Below, piece after piece: positions 32,075 through 42,686 of a stretch of DNA of 64,000 bases. The notes beneath the pieces are model-generated. The model was not told the DNA's origin. It did not search any database and saw only the letters and a program-made list of their open reading frames with translations. Origin of the DNA: Rachicladosporium sp. CCFEE 5018 (lineage: Eukaryota > Ascomycota > Dothideomycetes > Cladosporiales > Cladosporiaceae); contig KZ111146.1 of NCBI GenBank assembly GCA_002077045.2, forward strand, positions 1,535,549 to 1,599,548, read 5' to 3'. The translations under genes and the position numbers were made by a program. Positions within the stretch are counted from its first letter, which is position 1; each line of letters opens with the position of its first letter.

Positions 32075-33202
32075 ATGCTCTCCCGCGCCTCCTCCCGCGT
32101 TGCCCAGATGTCCTCTCACCTTCCTTCCACCTCGCGCCTGGCGTCCACATACGCAGGTACAACCCACACCCTCAATGCTGGCGCACCCATCCCAGCCCTT
32201 GGCTTCGGTACCTGGCAGGACAAAGACGCACAAGAGCCTGCCGTGCTCGCAGCTTTGAAGGCCGGCTACCGACATATCGACACAGCAGCTATCTACGGCA
32301 CCGAGCCAGCCGTAGGCTCTGCCATCAAAAAGTCCGGCGTCCCTCGAGAAGAAATCTACCTCGTCACCAAGCTATGGAACAACTCGCATCACCCGGAAGA
32401 TGTCGAGAAAGCTCTCGACAAAAGTCTAGCAGACTTGGGGACAGATTATGTGGACCTGTATCTCATGCACTGGCCGAGTCCGTTTGCGAGAGGAAGCTCC
32501 ATGTTTCCTAAGGATAAGGACGGGAAGGTGAAAGCTGGCGAGAGCGACTACGTGGAGACGTACAAGGCTATGGAGGCTGTGCATAAGAAGGGTAAGGCTA
32601 GGGCGATTGGCATTTCGAATTTTAGTCAGAAGGAAGTGGAGAGGTTGTTGAAGGAGACGAGTGTTGTGAGTTTTCGAGACTTCTGAACCTCAGTAACGAG
32701 TATGATTGTGCTGATATAGGTTAGGTCCCGGCTGCGCACCAGCTCGAGTGCCATCCCTACCTTCAGCAAGCTGACTTTCAAGCATTCCATGACAAGCATG
32801 GTATTCACGTTACGCAGTACTCGCCCTTCGTGCGCATTCCCTTCCTTCCAGTGTCGTGAGTGATCGTTGGATCTAATACAATCGCAGGGCAACCAAAACG
32901 CAATTTACTCCGCTGGCCAGAATATGCCCAAGCTCATTGATGACCCAGTCCTCGCAGAGATCGGCAAAAAGTACGGAAAGAGCGGAGCACAAACAGCACT
33001 GGCCTGGGGCATCGCTCACGGCCGCTCCGTGATCCCGAAGAGCAAGACCGAGAGCCGAATCATCGATAATCTGGGGGGCGACTTCAAGCTGGAGAAGGCG
33101 GATGTGGAGAAGATTGACGCGCTGGACAAGAAGATCAGATTCAATGATCCGAGTGACAACTTTGGGTGGAAGTTTTATGAGGGGCTGGATGGGAAGCAGT
33201 GA
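32075..33202 (+). CDS. aldo-keto reductase with putative mitochondrial leader
   Basis: Three exons: 32075-32665, 32725-32829 and 32888-33202 (336 residues). Introns are 59 and 58 nt; the second uses a weak donor GTGCGC, needed to give QYSPF-GNQNAIY. The TIM-barrel shows the AKR tetrad: Asp in GYRHIDTAAIYG, Tyr in the same run, Lys in YLVTKLWN and His in LMHWPSP. The cofactor signature IPKSKTESRI for NADPH is present. The first 28 residues (MLSRASSRVAQMSSHLPSTS and on) are Arg/Ser-rich without acidic residues, like a mitochondrial presequence; Met12 could give a cytosolic form. Likely reduces aldehydes or ketones; the substrate is unknown. Confidence 0.92.
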
Positions 33203-33584
33203 GCTGGTCGGTTGCTGTGGCTGTAGTGTGCCATGCTCGTACCATGCGTGTCGTGAGTGCTGCGAAGGGCCTTGCTACGCCGACGAGAAAGGGCTTCATG
33301 ACGGAGGGCCATCGGCAGCGACCTGTGATTCTCGGACGGAAGTACATTCCTGGTTCTGTGATCAAGGTGGCTCCGAAACATGCTCTCACGATGGTTATCT
33401 TCAGCGAGAGGCAGTCCAGATTTAGGGATGAGCGAAGGTGGCTCCCTTGGAGATGCGCGAAGAAACAATGTAGGACACACGTATTCGTAAAATTCCACAC
33501 CTGTGCCTACCCCAAATCTAAAAGTGAAGTGTGAAGAAAAGGAACGCATCAACGTCTATGGTAGCTGATCTACAACGCGTGTAT
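33203..33584. other. convergent intergenic region
   Basis: These 382 nt separate the reductase and the 3' end of the mucin-like gene. Only short antisense/sense frames without domain character are seen. Confidence 0.45.
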
Positions 33585-36500
33585 CTATACCATCAGCGCT
33601 AGCACCACCCCGATCGAAGCAACTAATACCCCCGAAAATCCGAACAGCCTCGACGCGGTACCCGTCGCCGCCGTCGCACCAGGCTCAGCCGTCCTTGTGC
33701 CCATCGAACCGGTGCCGCTGCTCGTCGTCGCAAGACTTTGAGATACTGTCGCAGCGCTGCCTTGTGCCTTCGTCGCTTGCGCGGCTGCGGCCGCAACATC
33801 CACCATCAGACTGGCTAAAGCAGCGGGATCAGACGGATTATAGATTTGCACTAGCTGCCCGGCGGCATTGACGCTCAGCACCTCGCCTGCGATAGTCTGT
33901 GGCGCTGCGCCAGGGAGGAGCGTGGTGCCATCCACGACGACCGCGGAGCTGTGCGGGAGCGCTATAGTCGTCGCGGTAGCGACTTCAAGTAGCTGACCTG
34001 CGGCATTGACAGTGTACACTTCGTCTCCGATCGTCACTGGGCTTTCTCCTGCAGAAAGCGTCGTCCCTTCTACGACCATGACGCCACTTGTAGAACCTGC
34101 AGCGAGGGTCATGGTCTTCGAGCCTTGCACTTCAACGAGATGGCCCGCTGGGTCGACGCTGAACGTCTCGTCGCCGATTTTGACGGCAGGATCTCCGGGG
34201 GAGAGGACATTACCGTCGACGATGAAGGTACCTGGTGCTGAACCTGTGGCGATGATGTTTGTATGACCGAGATCGACTAGGTGGGCGGAGGAGTCGACGC
34301 TGAGAGCCACGCCGTTAATCGTAGTGGCTACAGCTCCAGGGGTGATTGTCCTGCCATTAACGACTAGGTTGCCAGACTGACTGGACAGTGTGAGTGTTGC
34401 GCCGTTGCGGACCAGTGTCGTAGCCTCAGGCGCCAGGGTTGTAGCAACAGCGGTGTTGACCTGGCCGTCTGCGAGCGTGATCCGTGCTGCGGCGGCGCCG
34501 GAGCTTGGTATGGCTATCGTGACCAAGTCCTCTCCTGCTGGACCGGCCGGTACAACCACGACTGACGGCCCTGCGCCAGCATTGTTCGATCCACCTGCCG
34601 TGGATGCGATCGCAGAGATAATGGTAGTCGAGCCATGTGCGACTGCTGCTACACCACTGCTTCCGGGCAGGGCGGTGAAAGTAGGTCCCGCTCACGACGA
34701 CAGCAGATCCACCAGCGGACAGCGTCTGTCCAGCCACCACTGTGACACTGGACTGTGCTGGCGGTGAGCTATTGGCAGGACTGTTGGCAGCGACCACGAT
34801 CGGGCCATTTGCGGTGCTTCCCGGATCGCCGCTAGACGCTGGTGCAGGCGTGATCGTGCGTGTGGTTCCCTGCGCGACGGCCGCTACACCACTGGTCACC
34901 GGTAGTGCAGAAAACGTCGTACCGCTGAGGACCACCGCGGACCCTCCAGGAGAGAGCGTCTGTCCAGCGACTATAGTAGCACTAGACTGCGCTTGCGGCG
35001 AGCCATTTGCAGGGCTTGTAGCAGCAATTACGACTGGAGTATTGGCATTGGTGACCGGACTTTGGCTAGGAGCAGGCACTGGCGTTATAGTGCGGGTCGT
35101 ACCTTGCGCAACGGCACCCACCCCACTGTCGCCGGGAAGAGCGGTGAACGTGGTTCCGCTGACCACAACAGCAGAGCCGCCGGGCTGCAGTGTCTGTCCT
35201 GCGACAAGTGTGACACTCATCGGCGCTGGATTCCCTGGATCAGCGGCGCTGGCTGCCGGTACAGTAGCTGTAGCGGGTGTTGGAATTATGAGAGAAACTT
35301 GAGGGTCTTGCGGAACAGGTGTGTTTCCGCTACCCTGAGCGGAAATTCCACTCTGACCCGGGGCAACCGGGATAGTGTTCCCGGGGGCTGGCTGCGCTGC
35401 TACACTCGTCTGAACAGTCGTAGCCACTCCAAATTCGCTGTTAGAAAAGGTTTGCTCGATTGGTGACGACAGGGAGCTTTCCTTCTGCTTGGGGGCTGCC
35501 GATTCTTGGGTGGTCGTCGGTGCCGATAAAGCACCTCCAGTAGCTGTAGGTGTCGGATTTGACATACTGACTCCTGGTGTTGCCGGTACACGGGCAGTAT
35601 CCGAAGCAGTGGTCGAGACTCCTACAACAGCGGTCGCCGGCACGAGTGCCTTGGGCGGATCATACAATCCACGCAAATCCATAGAACAGGGCGCCCATGC
35701 CGGATCGAGCTCCTGCAACAAGCCAGGCTCAAGAACGATCAACGGTTGATAAGGTAAATCAGTCCGGCATCCATTCGGGTTGCACCCAGCATGAAACATC
35801 TCGCTGGCACACCTTGGCTGCGACGTGTAGATGCTGTATGGAACAGAGTCGTAGACAAGGTCCGAGATGTTGAACGAAGCGGTACCCACGACCGTTGTCC
35901 CAAGCCACATATTGTTCTCCAGGTGGGCGAAGCATCCCTTTGTCGTAGCGAACAAGCTGCTCATCGAGTGGCTTTCGGGAATCGCCAGTATCGTAGAGGT
36001 TATGGTACGGCCTACGCCAGAGCATACATCTGAGGCGTACAAGCTCTCGAAAGAGATGTAATTAGTGGGACTAGTAAGCGTGGTGCCGAGTGTAGTCGCG
36101 ATGACTGGCCCAGTGGCTGGATGAGAGAGTCCAGGAGGGAAATACAGCAGTTGGACCACGCCGCCCTGTGATCGCAGTCAGCATTATATCCGCAAGCGAA
36201 TACTGATGTCCGCATCTCCTCAAAGTATGGAACTCTCCTATGCTCTTACACAGGTCCCCACAATGGCGTAGCTACGGTGTAGTGCGGAGAGGAGAGCACC
36301 GATGTCCGCTGCTTGCTCATCTAGCCTTGGAGGCTCTCATAGGTTCGACAAATCACCACGTCGCTATCGCAGCTCGCCTTATTGGACCACGTTCGGAGCT
36401 CAAGATATTGGGAGAAGCGGATTCAGTATGAGCTTACCGTGATTGCACACCGCCCACAGCCAACCGTACAACCCGGCGCCAAGGGCTGATACGAAGGCCA

Positions 36501-37826
36501 CTGCCAGCCCTGACCAGACCACGCTCCGACATACGAGATTGACCCGCTGGAGAAGAAGCCAGGCATATACTTCAACGCAGTCGGATAGAGGTTGTAATTA
36601 CTGCCAAGCACATAGGCGTCTTTCAGCGACGTGCAAAGCGGCCCTATGATGGAGGCCTGTGTGCACCGCGGTGACTTCGTACTGAACACCTCCGCCGACC
36701 AGGACGCCTGACCAGCTGCGACTTCGGAATAGCAAGCTGGTAGCGATGTCATGTTCATGTAGTTGACAGGGCAATTGACTGGCAATGGTTGTGGGAACGG
36801 TATCGCCTGTGTTGTCGCGTAGGTCTCCCAGGACGCCTGACACTCTCCGTATACTGACGGGAGCGAACAGCTCGGAGTCGGCCATGCTGGATCATACGTC
36901 GAGTTGCGAGTGACAAAAGTCACGGACGGTCCAGTCAAAGTTGCAAAATCTGTGCTTATTATGGTCGCGGTCGGGACCACGGACATCAACCATGTTATCG
37001 TCGATGTTACTGCACTCGGAGCTACGGTCTGCGTAAAGCCGCCGGCTATAATGACTGTCGGTAGAGTCGATGTGATCGTCTGTGTCGAAGTGAAGGGACT
37101 CACTATGGTGTGCAAAGTGTTCGTAAAGGTCAGCGGCCGGGTTGTGGTAAAGATCTCCGATCCCGAACTCAGGGCCAGCGAAGCAGGTGTCGGGAGATGC
37201 AACGACCAGTAGGATTGCCACTCGACCCAACATTGAGCAGCGTTCGAAGCTGACGCCCATGTAGTGTTGGTCAAAGTCTCGATAACCCTTGTAGTTGTGC
37301 CGTTGTAGTAGCTTGTAAACGTCGTTGTAAAGACATTGCCAGTGTGACTACCGCTTGTCGTACCATTCCTAGTCGACATCCGAGGGGCAGGTGTACTTTT
37401 TTGACGCGTTGTGTTGCTGTATGTTACCCCTGCTGTGGGCGTACCCGATGATGCAGTAACTGGAGAGGCGGGCATGGCGCGAGAGTCGGACACATTAGTG
37501 CTAGCCAGCGCTTCCTGTTGAATCGCACGTGCACTTGTGCTTGAAGTTGGGCTTTTTGCCAGGGAGGTCGAAACTGTGGAATGGGACGTGATCAACGAGC
37601 TCAGGTCTGCGAGCTCGGTCGAGGAGAGACCGACTCCTGCAGCAATGAAGAAACCAGCTTCATGCGATGTCGAGGATGAGATAGGAGTCGAATGGTCGAC
37701 TGCGATTAGTGACGTCGTATTCTGCGACACGTTGCTCGTAGTGCCATTGCCGAGTGTGGTCGAGTTCGGTGGGTACGACAGCGCAGCTGCAGCGTAGACA
37801 TGAGGTAGGAGCCTGATCAAACGCAT
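33585..37826 (-). CDS. mucin-like GPI-anchored wall protein with a 1-nt frameshift
   Basis: Exon 1 is 37826-36438 and exon 2 36165-33585; the 272-nt intron (GTAAGC ... GCTGAC ... ATCACAG) joins GCGRCAIT to GGVVQLLYFPP. The first Met (MRLIRLLPHVYAAAALS) starts a signal peptide. A Thr/Ser-rich region is followed by Cys-containing ordered segments, then three tandem units of about 78 residues (GGSAVVVSGTTFTALP type), then four shorter units of about 47 residues (VDGTTLLPG...NAAGQLV), ending in a hydrophobic GPI-type tail GFSGVLVASIGVVLALMV. The frame shifts by one base near 34683: the extra base breaks the third 78-residue unit, and no GT-AG intron of suitable length fixes it. Without the extra base the protein is about 1322 residues. 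Either a sequencing error or a real loss of the C-terminal anchor. Confidence 0.8.
33840..34370 (-). repeat. four degenerate tandem protein repeats of about 47 residues
   Basis: Units of the form V-x-G-x-T-[LI]-x-P/A-G-x5-I-x-[GD]-x4-[SV]-[VN]-x-A-[GA]-[QH]-L-[VL] repeat about every 140 nt, for example VDGTTLLPGAAPQTIAGE and VEGTTLSAGESPVTIGDE. Boundaries are approximate. Confidence 0.8.
34620..35215 (-). repeat. three tandem protein repeats of about 78 residues (234 bp)
   Basis: Three copies of a unit containing VAGQTL-x-PGGSAVV-x-SGTTF-x-ALP followed by SGV-x-AVAQGTTRTITP are spaced about 234 bp. The copy closest to the gene's 3' end carries one extra base at about 34683 compared with the other two. 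Boundaries are approximate. Confidence 0.8.
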
Positions 37827-39124
37827 GCTCGCGGGTGGAGACAACTGACTCCGCCGTCAAAATCGATGCGCGGCTTGTGTCCAATACACTGAGTCGAGTC
37901 GAGCGATCGGTCAGGCAAGACAAAGATCGTACGCAGCGTATGCTCAACGGGCTTCTCCTGGACGCGATACTGAGGGAAACTTGAAAGGACTGAGTGTGCC
38001 AAGCCGTTGTCGAAGCGTTGTGGTCAACGAGACGCCTTGTCCACCAATTGGAATCACCAAATCCAAGTAACGGACCAGATCTAAGAAAGAATGGAATGAC
38101 AGAAGATCTCCTTAGGCCTGAAAGTGAAAGAACGTGCAAAGTGATATGAACCATCATGGCCAGCCATATCATCGCCTCAAAAGCCAGCCCCCAAACAACA
38201 CAACGCCCAGAACACGCAGCAACATCCACTCACCTATCGACGAACACCATACAAGCATCGGCATCTCCTTTGGACGCTACGGTCACAATGGTGCAGCGAA
38301 AACCATGTTTGAAGCACATCATTGGCTCTGCGATTGAAGGTTCCACTGTTATACTAACTTTCAGCCCCAAAATATTCTCAGGGCTGAGAACCTACATGGA
38401 CAAAGGGGCGCAAGTAGAGCCTCAGGCTGTGCAGCGCCACTGACAGCTTCGAAACTTGTTATCCTTGGCGATGGAATGTAGTATGGCGATTTGCGTCGTT
38501 GCAGTCCTGGGCAGGCTTTGTTTGCTGCCCGTACGTCGGGAGGAAAGTAAAGGGCAAGACCGTCTCTTCTGCTCCCGATAGAGGACCAGAAATGATAATT
38601 TGCACTTGCGCGCGTCCCAGCGATGTATGTTCGCAGCAGCTCCACGACGGAAGGCAGGCGATGCTGGCGGCTTTGCAACGAATACTTTGTAGTAGGATAG
38701 CCGACCATGCGTTGTGTCCGCAGCGATCGGCAATTGTGCGCCTGACGGGAGAGTCGACATCTAAGGCGCCCAGCTGAGAGACAGTGAAGTTGACTGCCAA
38801 CATCCTCGGGCTCCTCTACTGAGATCAAGGGCGAAATGATCACTCACTGGAGTATCTACTACGCCAGTTTGCAATGTGAGCCATATGTAGGGAGGACAAG
38901 CGTCGAAGATGCGCGGGGACGCATCATTGGCCAAGACACCAGAAGCGCTAGCGCCCGTACAAAGTGCGTTGGATGCGTTGTGTCACACGGACCACCAGCG
39001 TTGGATGGGGAGTTTCGAGCTCGACTGGTGCATTGCATGTGGCGACTCATTAGTCACCAAGACGCGCCAGTGAACAACAATCAGGCATAGACTAGGAGAG
39101 ACGTCATAGGTTCACTATGCACAT
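37827..39124. other. intergenic region upstream of the mucin-like gene
   Basis: This 1298-nt gap holds the promoter of the mucin-like gene and the 3' region of the next minus-strand gene. Open frames here (for example reverse 38361-38843) have no recognisable protein character. Large promoters are usual for fungal surface-protein genes. Confidence 0.45.
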
Positions 39125-42094
39125 TTACACCTCGCAGCCTGCATCGACCTCAACCTCATCATAGCTGTTCTGGTGCAGCACCGCGCCAAAACGATCCCAT
39201 CCCTTCCTCACATAGGCTTCAACCTCCTCATCCGTCGGCCAGCCGCCAAGTGATTCGTCAGCAAGGCTCCTACACTCTGCCACCATCTTCGCTGCCGCGG
39301 ACTGCACAAAGCCACCTAGCAGTGTGCTTTCGGCCATGCTACTTTCCTCCGACCACGCATCCCGGAGCCAGTCCCGTTCGAGGAACACACGCGCAGCAAT
39401 GATGCAGAGTCGCCAATGCTCCTCGCCTCCACGGTCTTTCGCACGCTGCTCAGCTAGCTCGTCGGCGTGACCCTTGATGAATTGCAGAGTAGCGTGAATT
39501 TGACCGCGCGCGCCGTGCCAGCCGAGAGCACGGATGTAGGCGTGCAGGACCGCTGGGCCTGGGACGTTTAGCAGTCGAGGTAAATTCGGGATGTCAAATT
39601 CGCTCGGTGAGGTACTGTCGATTGCAGGGTCTGGCGGTAATGGAACGTGGAGAGGTGACTGCTCCGTGCCCGTGAGAGTCTCGAAGTGCGACACGAGATA
39701 TTGCACCGGAAGCAGTGATCCGAGCACGTCCTCGATTTCGGCTGTGACGAGTGGGGCCGGTGCAGCCAGGTGATTGGCATCACCTGGCAAAGAGCTCTGC
39801 TTCGCAGCGAGGGGTCGCCAGCAAGCCAGTGCTGTATTCTCGGTGGCGTAGCAGAGGTGCAAAAAGCTAGGCACGTCGGGATCACGTCCTTTGCTTGCTA
39901 GAACATCGAGCACGCAATGTGTTAGGCGATAGGCAGTGAGCACCCTCATCTCTGCACCGAAGGGAGCGCTCGATTCGACGACATCGTGCCGCAGAATGAA
40001 GGATCTCTCCGTCAGACTGATGCGGCCAAAAGCGCGAAGGAGGACAGCGTAGGCTTGCATATTCACAGTTTTGGAGCGCAGGAGTAACGACGTTGCGCGT
40101 ACGAGTGAGCTGCGAGGATGGAGTTTCGTGACTTGCAGCTTATCAGTCGGCGGTAGAAGCCAGCCCGAATTAACGGAGGTGTTTATTCGGATGTTGGTGT
40201 ACGGCTTGGCGAGCAGGGCGACGTAAGCACCCAGCAGGAAGGCTGGCACTTCGAACGCGTCCGAATCGGATGAAGCACGCAGCATCTGCATAATCCCGGG
40301 ATACGCATCCTCAGCGCTCCGTAAATATCTGACCCCGACTTGATGACTTTTCGCGTTGGCGACAAGATAGGCCAGAGCAAGTCCCTTGAAATGTAGTCCG
40401 TGCTTCGTGCATCGCTCGTAAAATTCGTGCATCTTTGGAGGAGGCATGCGTGTGAATGTATGCTGATGAGTCGATGGTGGAGGAGCTTCAACCGCGGGAC
40501 TATCGCCTGCAAACATGTCACGCGCGAAGGGGTTGACATGCTCAGGTCCTCGTGCGAGAGCCAGACGCTGCTCCTCTCCATGTAACTTCTGCACCATGGC
40601 AAGCAGCATCGGCTTCGTTGGAAGGACGCGCGCAGCCTGGGCAGCCTCGAAACAGGCCCAAGCCTCTTGAGCGGTGCGCGTGCACTCAATTCTGGCCGCC
40701 CAGATGTACTGTGCTTCGTTCCAGGTATCAACCTGAGACGGCATGTGGCGAGACCGGCGCTGTATTGTTGGCGTGTTGTCAGTATCCCAGCCGCTGTATA
40801 TCATTGCGACTTGCTCCCAGCCCTGAAATGCATAGCCCGCCTCTTGCATGCGGCGTAGCGTGGCACCGGCCCTCGATATACCCTGCTCTGGGCCAATCTC
40901 GGAGTCCATCGCGGTGCGATCTTCTTTCCAGGGTGGCCACGACAGCGCCTTGAGAGCTGCCCATTTTCGTTCACTCTCTGTCTTCGGCTGGGAGAGCTGC
41001 ATGCGTATCACTGCACGATAACCTTGCCGATCAATCTGCAATGCTGGCTTGTGCTCCGCCATAAATGACAGAATGCAGATGATTGCCGTTTCCTGGTGCG
41101 AGACATCCTTGAATGGAGAGACCGCTAGCGGCTGAGCGATCTGCCACATTGCCGCGTTCAAGAGCTGTGTGATCAACGCAGGTGCCGGGATTTGCCTATC
41201 GCAAGCAACCATGAAGTGAAGCAGAAGCTCAGCAACAGAGTTGAGGCACTGTGGCCAGACCTCGCGTGCATGGCGCACAAGGCGCATGCAAGTATCGAAT
41301 ACGGTGGATGGAGTCAGCTGGGATGGAGCAGTTGTCTCGATGTGCGATAGAGTTGTCCAGGCAAGATGAAGCAGGTGATTGAGCATACGGGCCCGTGGTG
41401 GAGCGTTGAGCAGTATCGTGTTTAGCGCATGCAACGTCAGCGAAGGACCGTTTCCAGTCGATAGCTGCTTCAACAATGCATCCAATGCAGCTGGGGAGGA
41501 CCAGTCCGGTGGTCCTTCCGCCCAAATCTCATTCGCTCGCTGATTCTTCCTATCAATTTGCTGTCTTATGCCTCCCCAATTGTCAAGAGACTTGATACTG
41601 TCGACGACCTGGAAGCCTTTAGATGTATCTGTGGGCTGGCTGGCTTCGTCATCTCGGTTACGGCGATTCTCCTGGGTGGATGCGTTTCCTATATCGTGCT
41701 TGATGTGTGCCGGCGAAAAGCCCGACTGTGTCAGACATGGCTCCCGCAAGGCAGCATCTGCCCAAAGCTGGTTGGGCGGTTCGTATAACGTTGTAGCGAC
41801 CTGTCTCTCTGCTCGATCGGGTCCAAGGTGTTTGGACGTCGTTGGACCGCCGGCTGCCTCCACATCGCAAGCTCCGTTGTCGTCTGCCGCTGGTCGTCTC
41901 CTGACTAGCGCTGAGCCATAGTGCCGGGAAGAATTCCCAATGTCATGCTGTGATCGAAGCACGGCGTGATGGGTCCCAGCTCCCCTGCTTCGGCCATTGG
42001 CCGCAAGGTGCCGAAGATCAGGGCGGCATGGCGACGAGATCGCAGCCAGAACAGAACGAAGCTGCCTGCCGAGCGGAGTCAGTCCATGTGGCAT
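39125..42094 (-). CDS. large mitochondrial protein, PPR-like
   Basis: Intronless, about 989 residues from the ATG at 42094; an upstream non-ATG extension to 42145 is unlikely. The N-terminus (MPHGLTPLGRQLRSVLAAIS and on) is rich in Arg/Ser/Leu and poor in acids, like a mitochondrial presequence. The rest is alpha-helical with repeated two-helix segments; the clearest is YIWAARIECTRTAQEAWACF, whose spacing resembles a pentatricopeptide repeat. I cannot define repeat boundaries or assign it to a named factor such as Pet309 or Aep. PPR proteins bind organellar transcripts, so a role in mitochondrial RNA expression is plausible but inferred. It diverges from the Tyr/Ser/Gln-tail protein gene. Confidence 0.72.
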   Translation of the reverse strand: MPHGLTPLGRQLRSVLAAISSPCRPDLRHLAANGRSRGAGTHHAVLRSQHDIGNSSRHYGSALVRRRPAADDNGACDVEAAGGPTTSKHLGPDRAERQVATTLYEPPNQLWADAALREPCLTQSGFSPAHIKHDIGNASTQENRRNRDDEASQPTDTSKGFQVVDSIKSLDNWGGIRQQIDRKNQRANEIWAEGPPDWSSPAALDALLKQLSTGNGPSLTLHALNTILLNAPPRARMLNHLLHLAWTTLSHIETTAPSQLTPSTVFDTCMRLVRHAREVWPQCLNSVAELLLHFMVACDRQIPAPALITQLLNAAMWQIAQPLAVSPFKDVSHQETAIICILSFMAEHKPALQIDRQGYRAVIRMQLSQPKTESERKWAALKALSWPPWKEDRTAMDSEIGPEQGISRAGATLRRMQEAGYAFQGWEQVAMIYSGWDTDNTPTIQRRSRHMPSQVDTWNEAQYIWAARIECTRTAQEAWACFEAAQAARVLPTKPMLLAMVQKLHGEEQRLALARGPEHVNPFARDMFAGDSPAVEAPPPSTHQHTFTRMPPPKMHEFYERCTKHGLHFKGLALAYLVANAKSHQVGVRYLRSAEDAYPGIMQMLRASSDSDAFEVPAFLLGAYVALLAKPYTNIRINTSVNSGWLLPPTDKLQVTKLHPRSSLVRATSLLLRSKTVNMQAYAVLLRAFGRISLTERSFILRHDVVESSAPFGAEMRVLTAYRLTHCVLDVLASKGRDPDVPSFLHLCYATENTALACWRPLAAKQSSLPGDANHLAAPAPLVTAEIEDVLGSLLPVQYLVSHFETLTGTEQSPLHVPLPPDPAIDSTSPSEFDIPNLPRLLNVPGPAVLHAYIRALGWHGARGQIHATLQFIKGHADELAEQRAKDRGGEEHWRLCIIAARVFLERDWLRDAWSEESSMAESTLLGGFVQSAAAKMVAECRSLADESLGGWPTDEEVEAYVRKGWDRFGAVLHQNSYDEVEVDAGCEV

Positions 42095-42686
42095 GCACAG
42101 TCGCTCATGCCTCAGGTGCTCGGATGTACGTGTACGAGCATGCAAGGAGTTTGAGATGTCCAGACTCCGGGATTGAGGTCAGATGTATACATTTCAGGAG
42201 TATAATAGGCCAACCGTAATTGCTTGGCGCGGCAGTCACCGAGCAAAGGGAGTGCACCAACATGTGACACGAGAATGCTGATGCGTGTCTTCCTTTTGAT
42301 CAAATTGTATTTGTGCTCACAGGCGCTGTCTAGCAGTCAAATATCGTTGCGAGCACTCAGCTAGATGGATTCGTGACCGAGTTGCGCTTTTCCTGATCCC
42401 CCTTCACCATCGCGAAGTCCGGGTCAGCCCGCTCGACGATCAACAGCCAGACCTCTCGACACGCATTCTGTGCGCGCCTTTGCGCTCTGCGGTGCGCACG
42501 ACTCTGAAGGCGTCGCATAGACGAGAGGCGGTTCTTCCGAGGCAGGCCTTGAGGGCAGACTGTTTGGGTCAAGGACTGGTATATCTTGGTGGTGGGTGAG
42601 AAGAGGCAGAACGACAAAATCAACCAAAGCTTGACCAGCGCGTCCTCCAACGCGTCACACTTCACCCTCTGCCCCGCGACGCCAAC
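42095..42686. other. divergent intergenic region PPR-like gene / Tyr-Ser-Gln protein gene
   Basis: These 592 nt contain the two promoters. A tataat-like run occurs near 42199. No gene is seen. Confidence 0.45.

Noticed and set aside
34660..34730. Intron explanation for the mucin-gene frame change (donor GTGAGC)
   Set aside because: Acceptors at 36, 39, 47, 50 and 53 nt do not give the required 3n+1 length; the repeat comparison points to one inserted base.
38361..38843. 160-codon reverse frame between the mucin-like and PPR-like genes
   Set aside because: No domain or splice evidence; likely chance frame in a promoter region.
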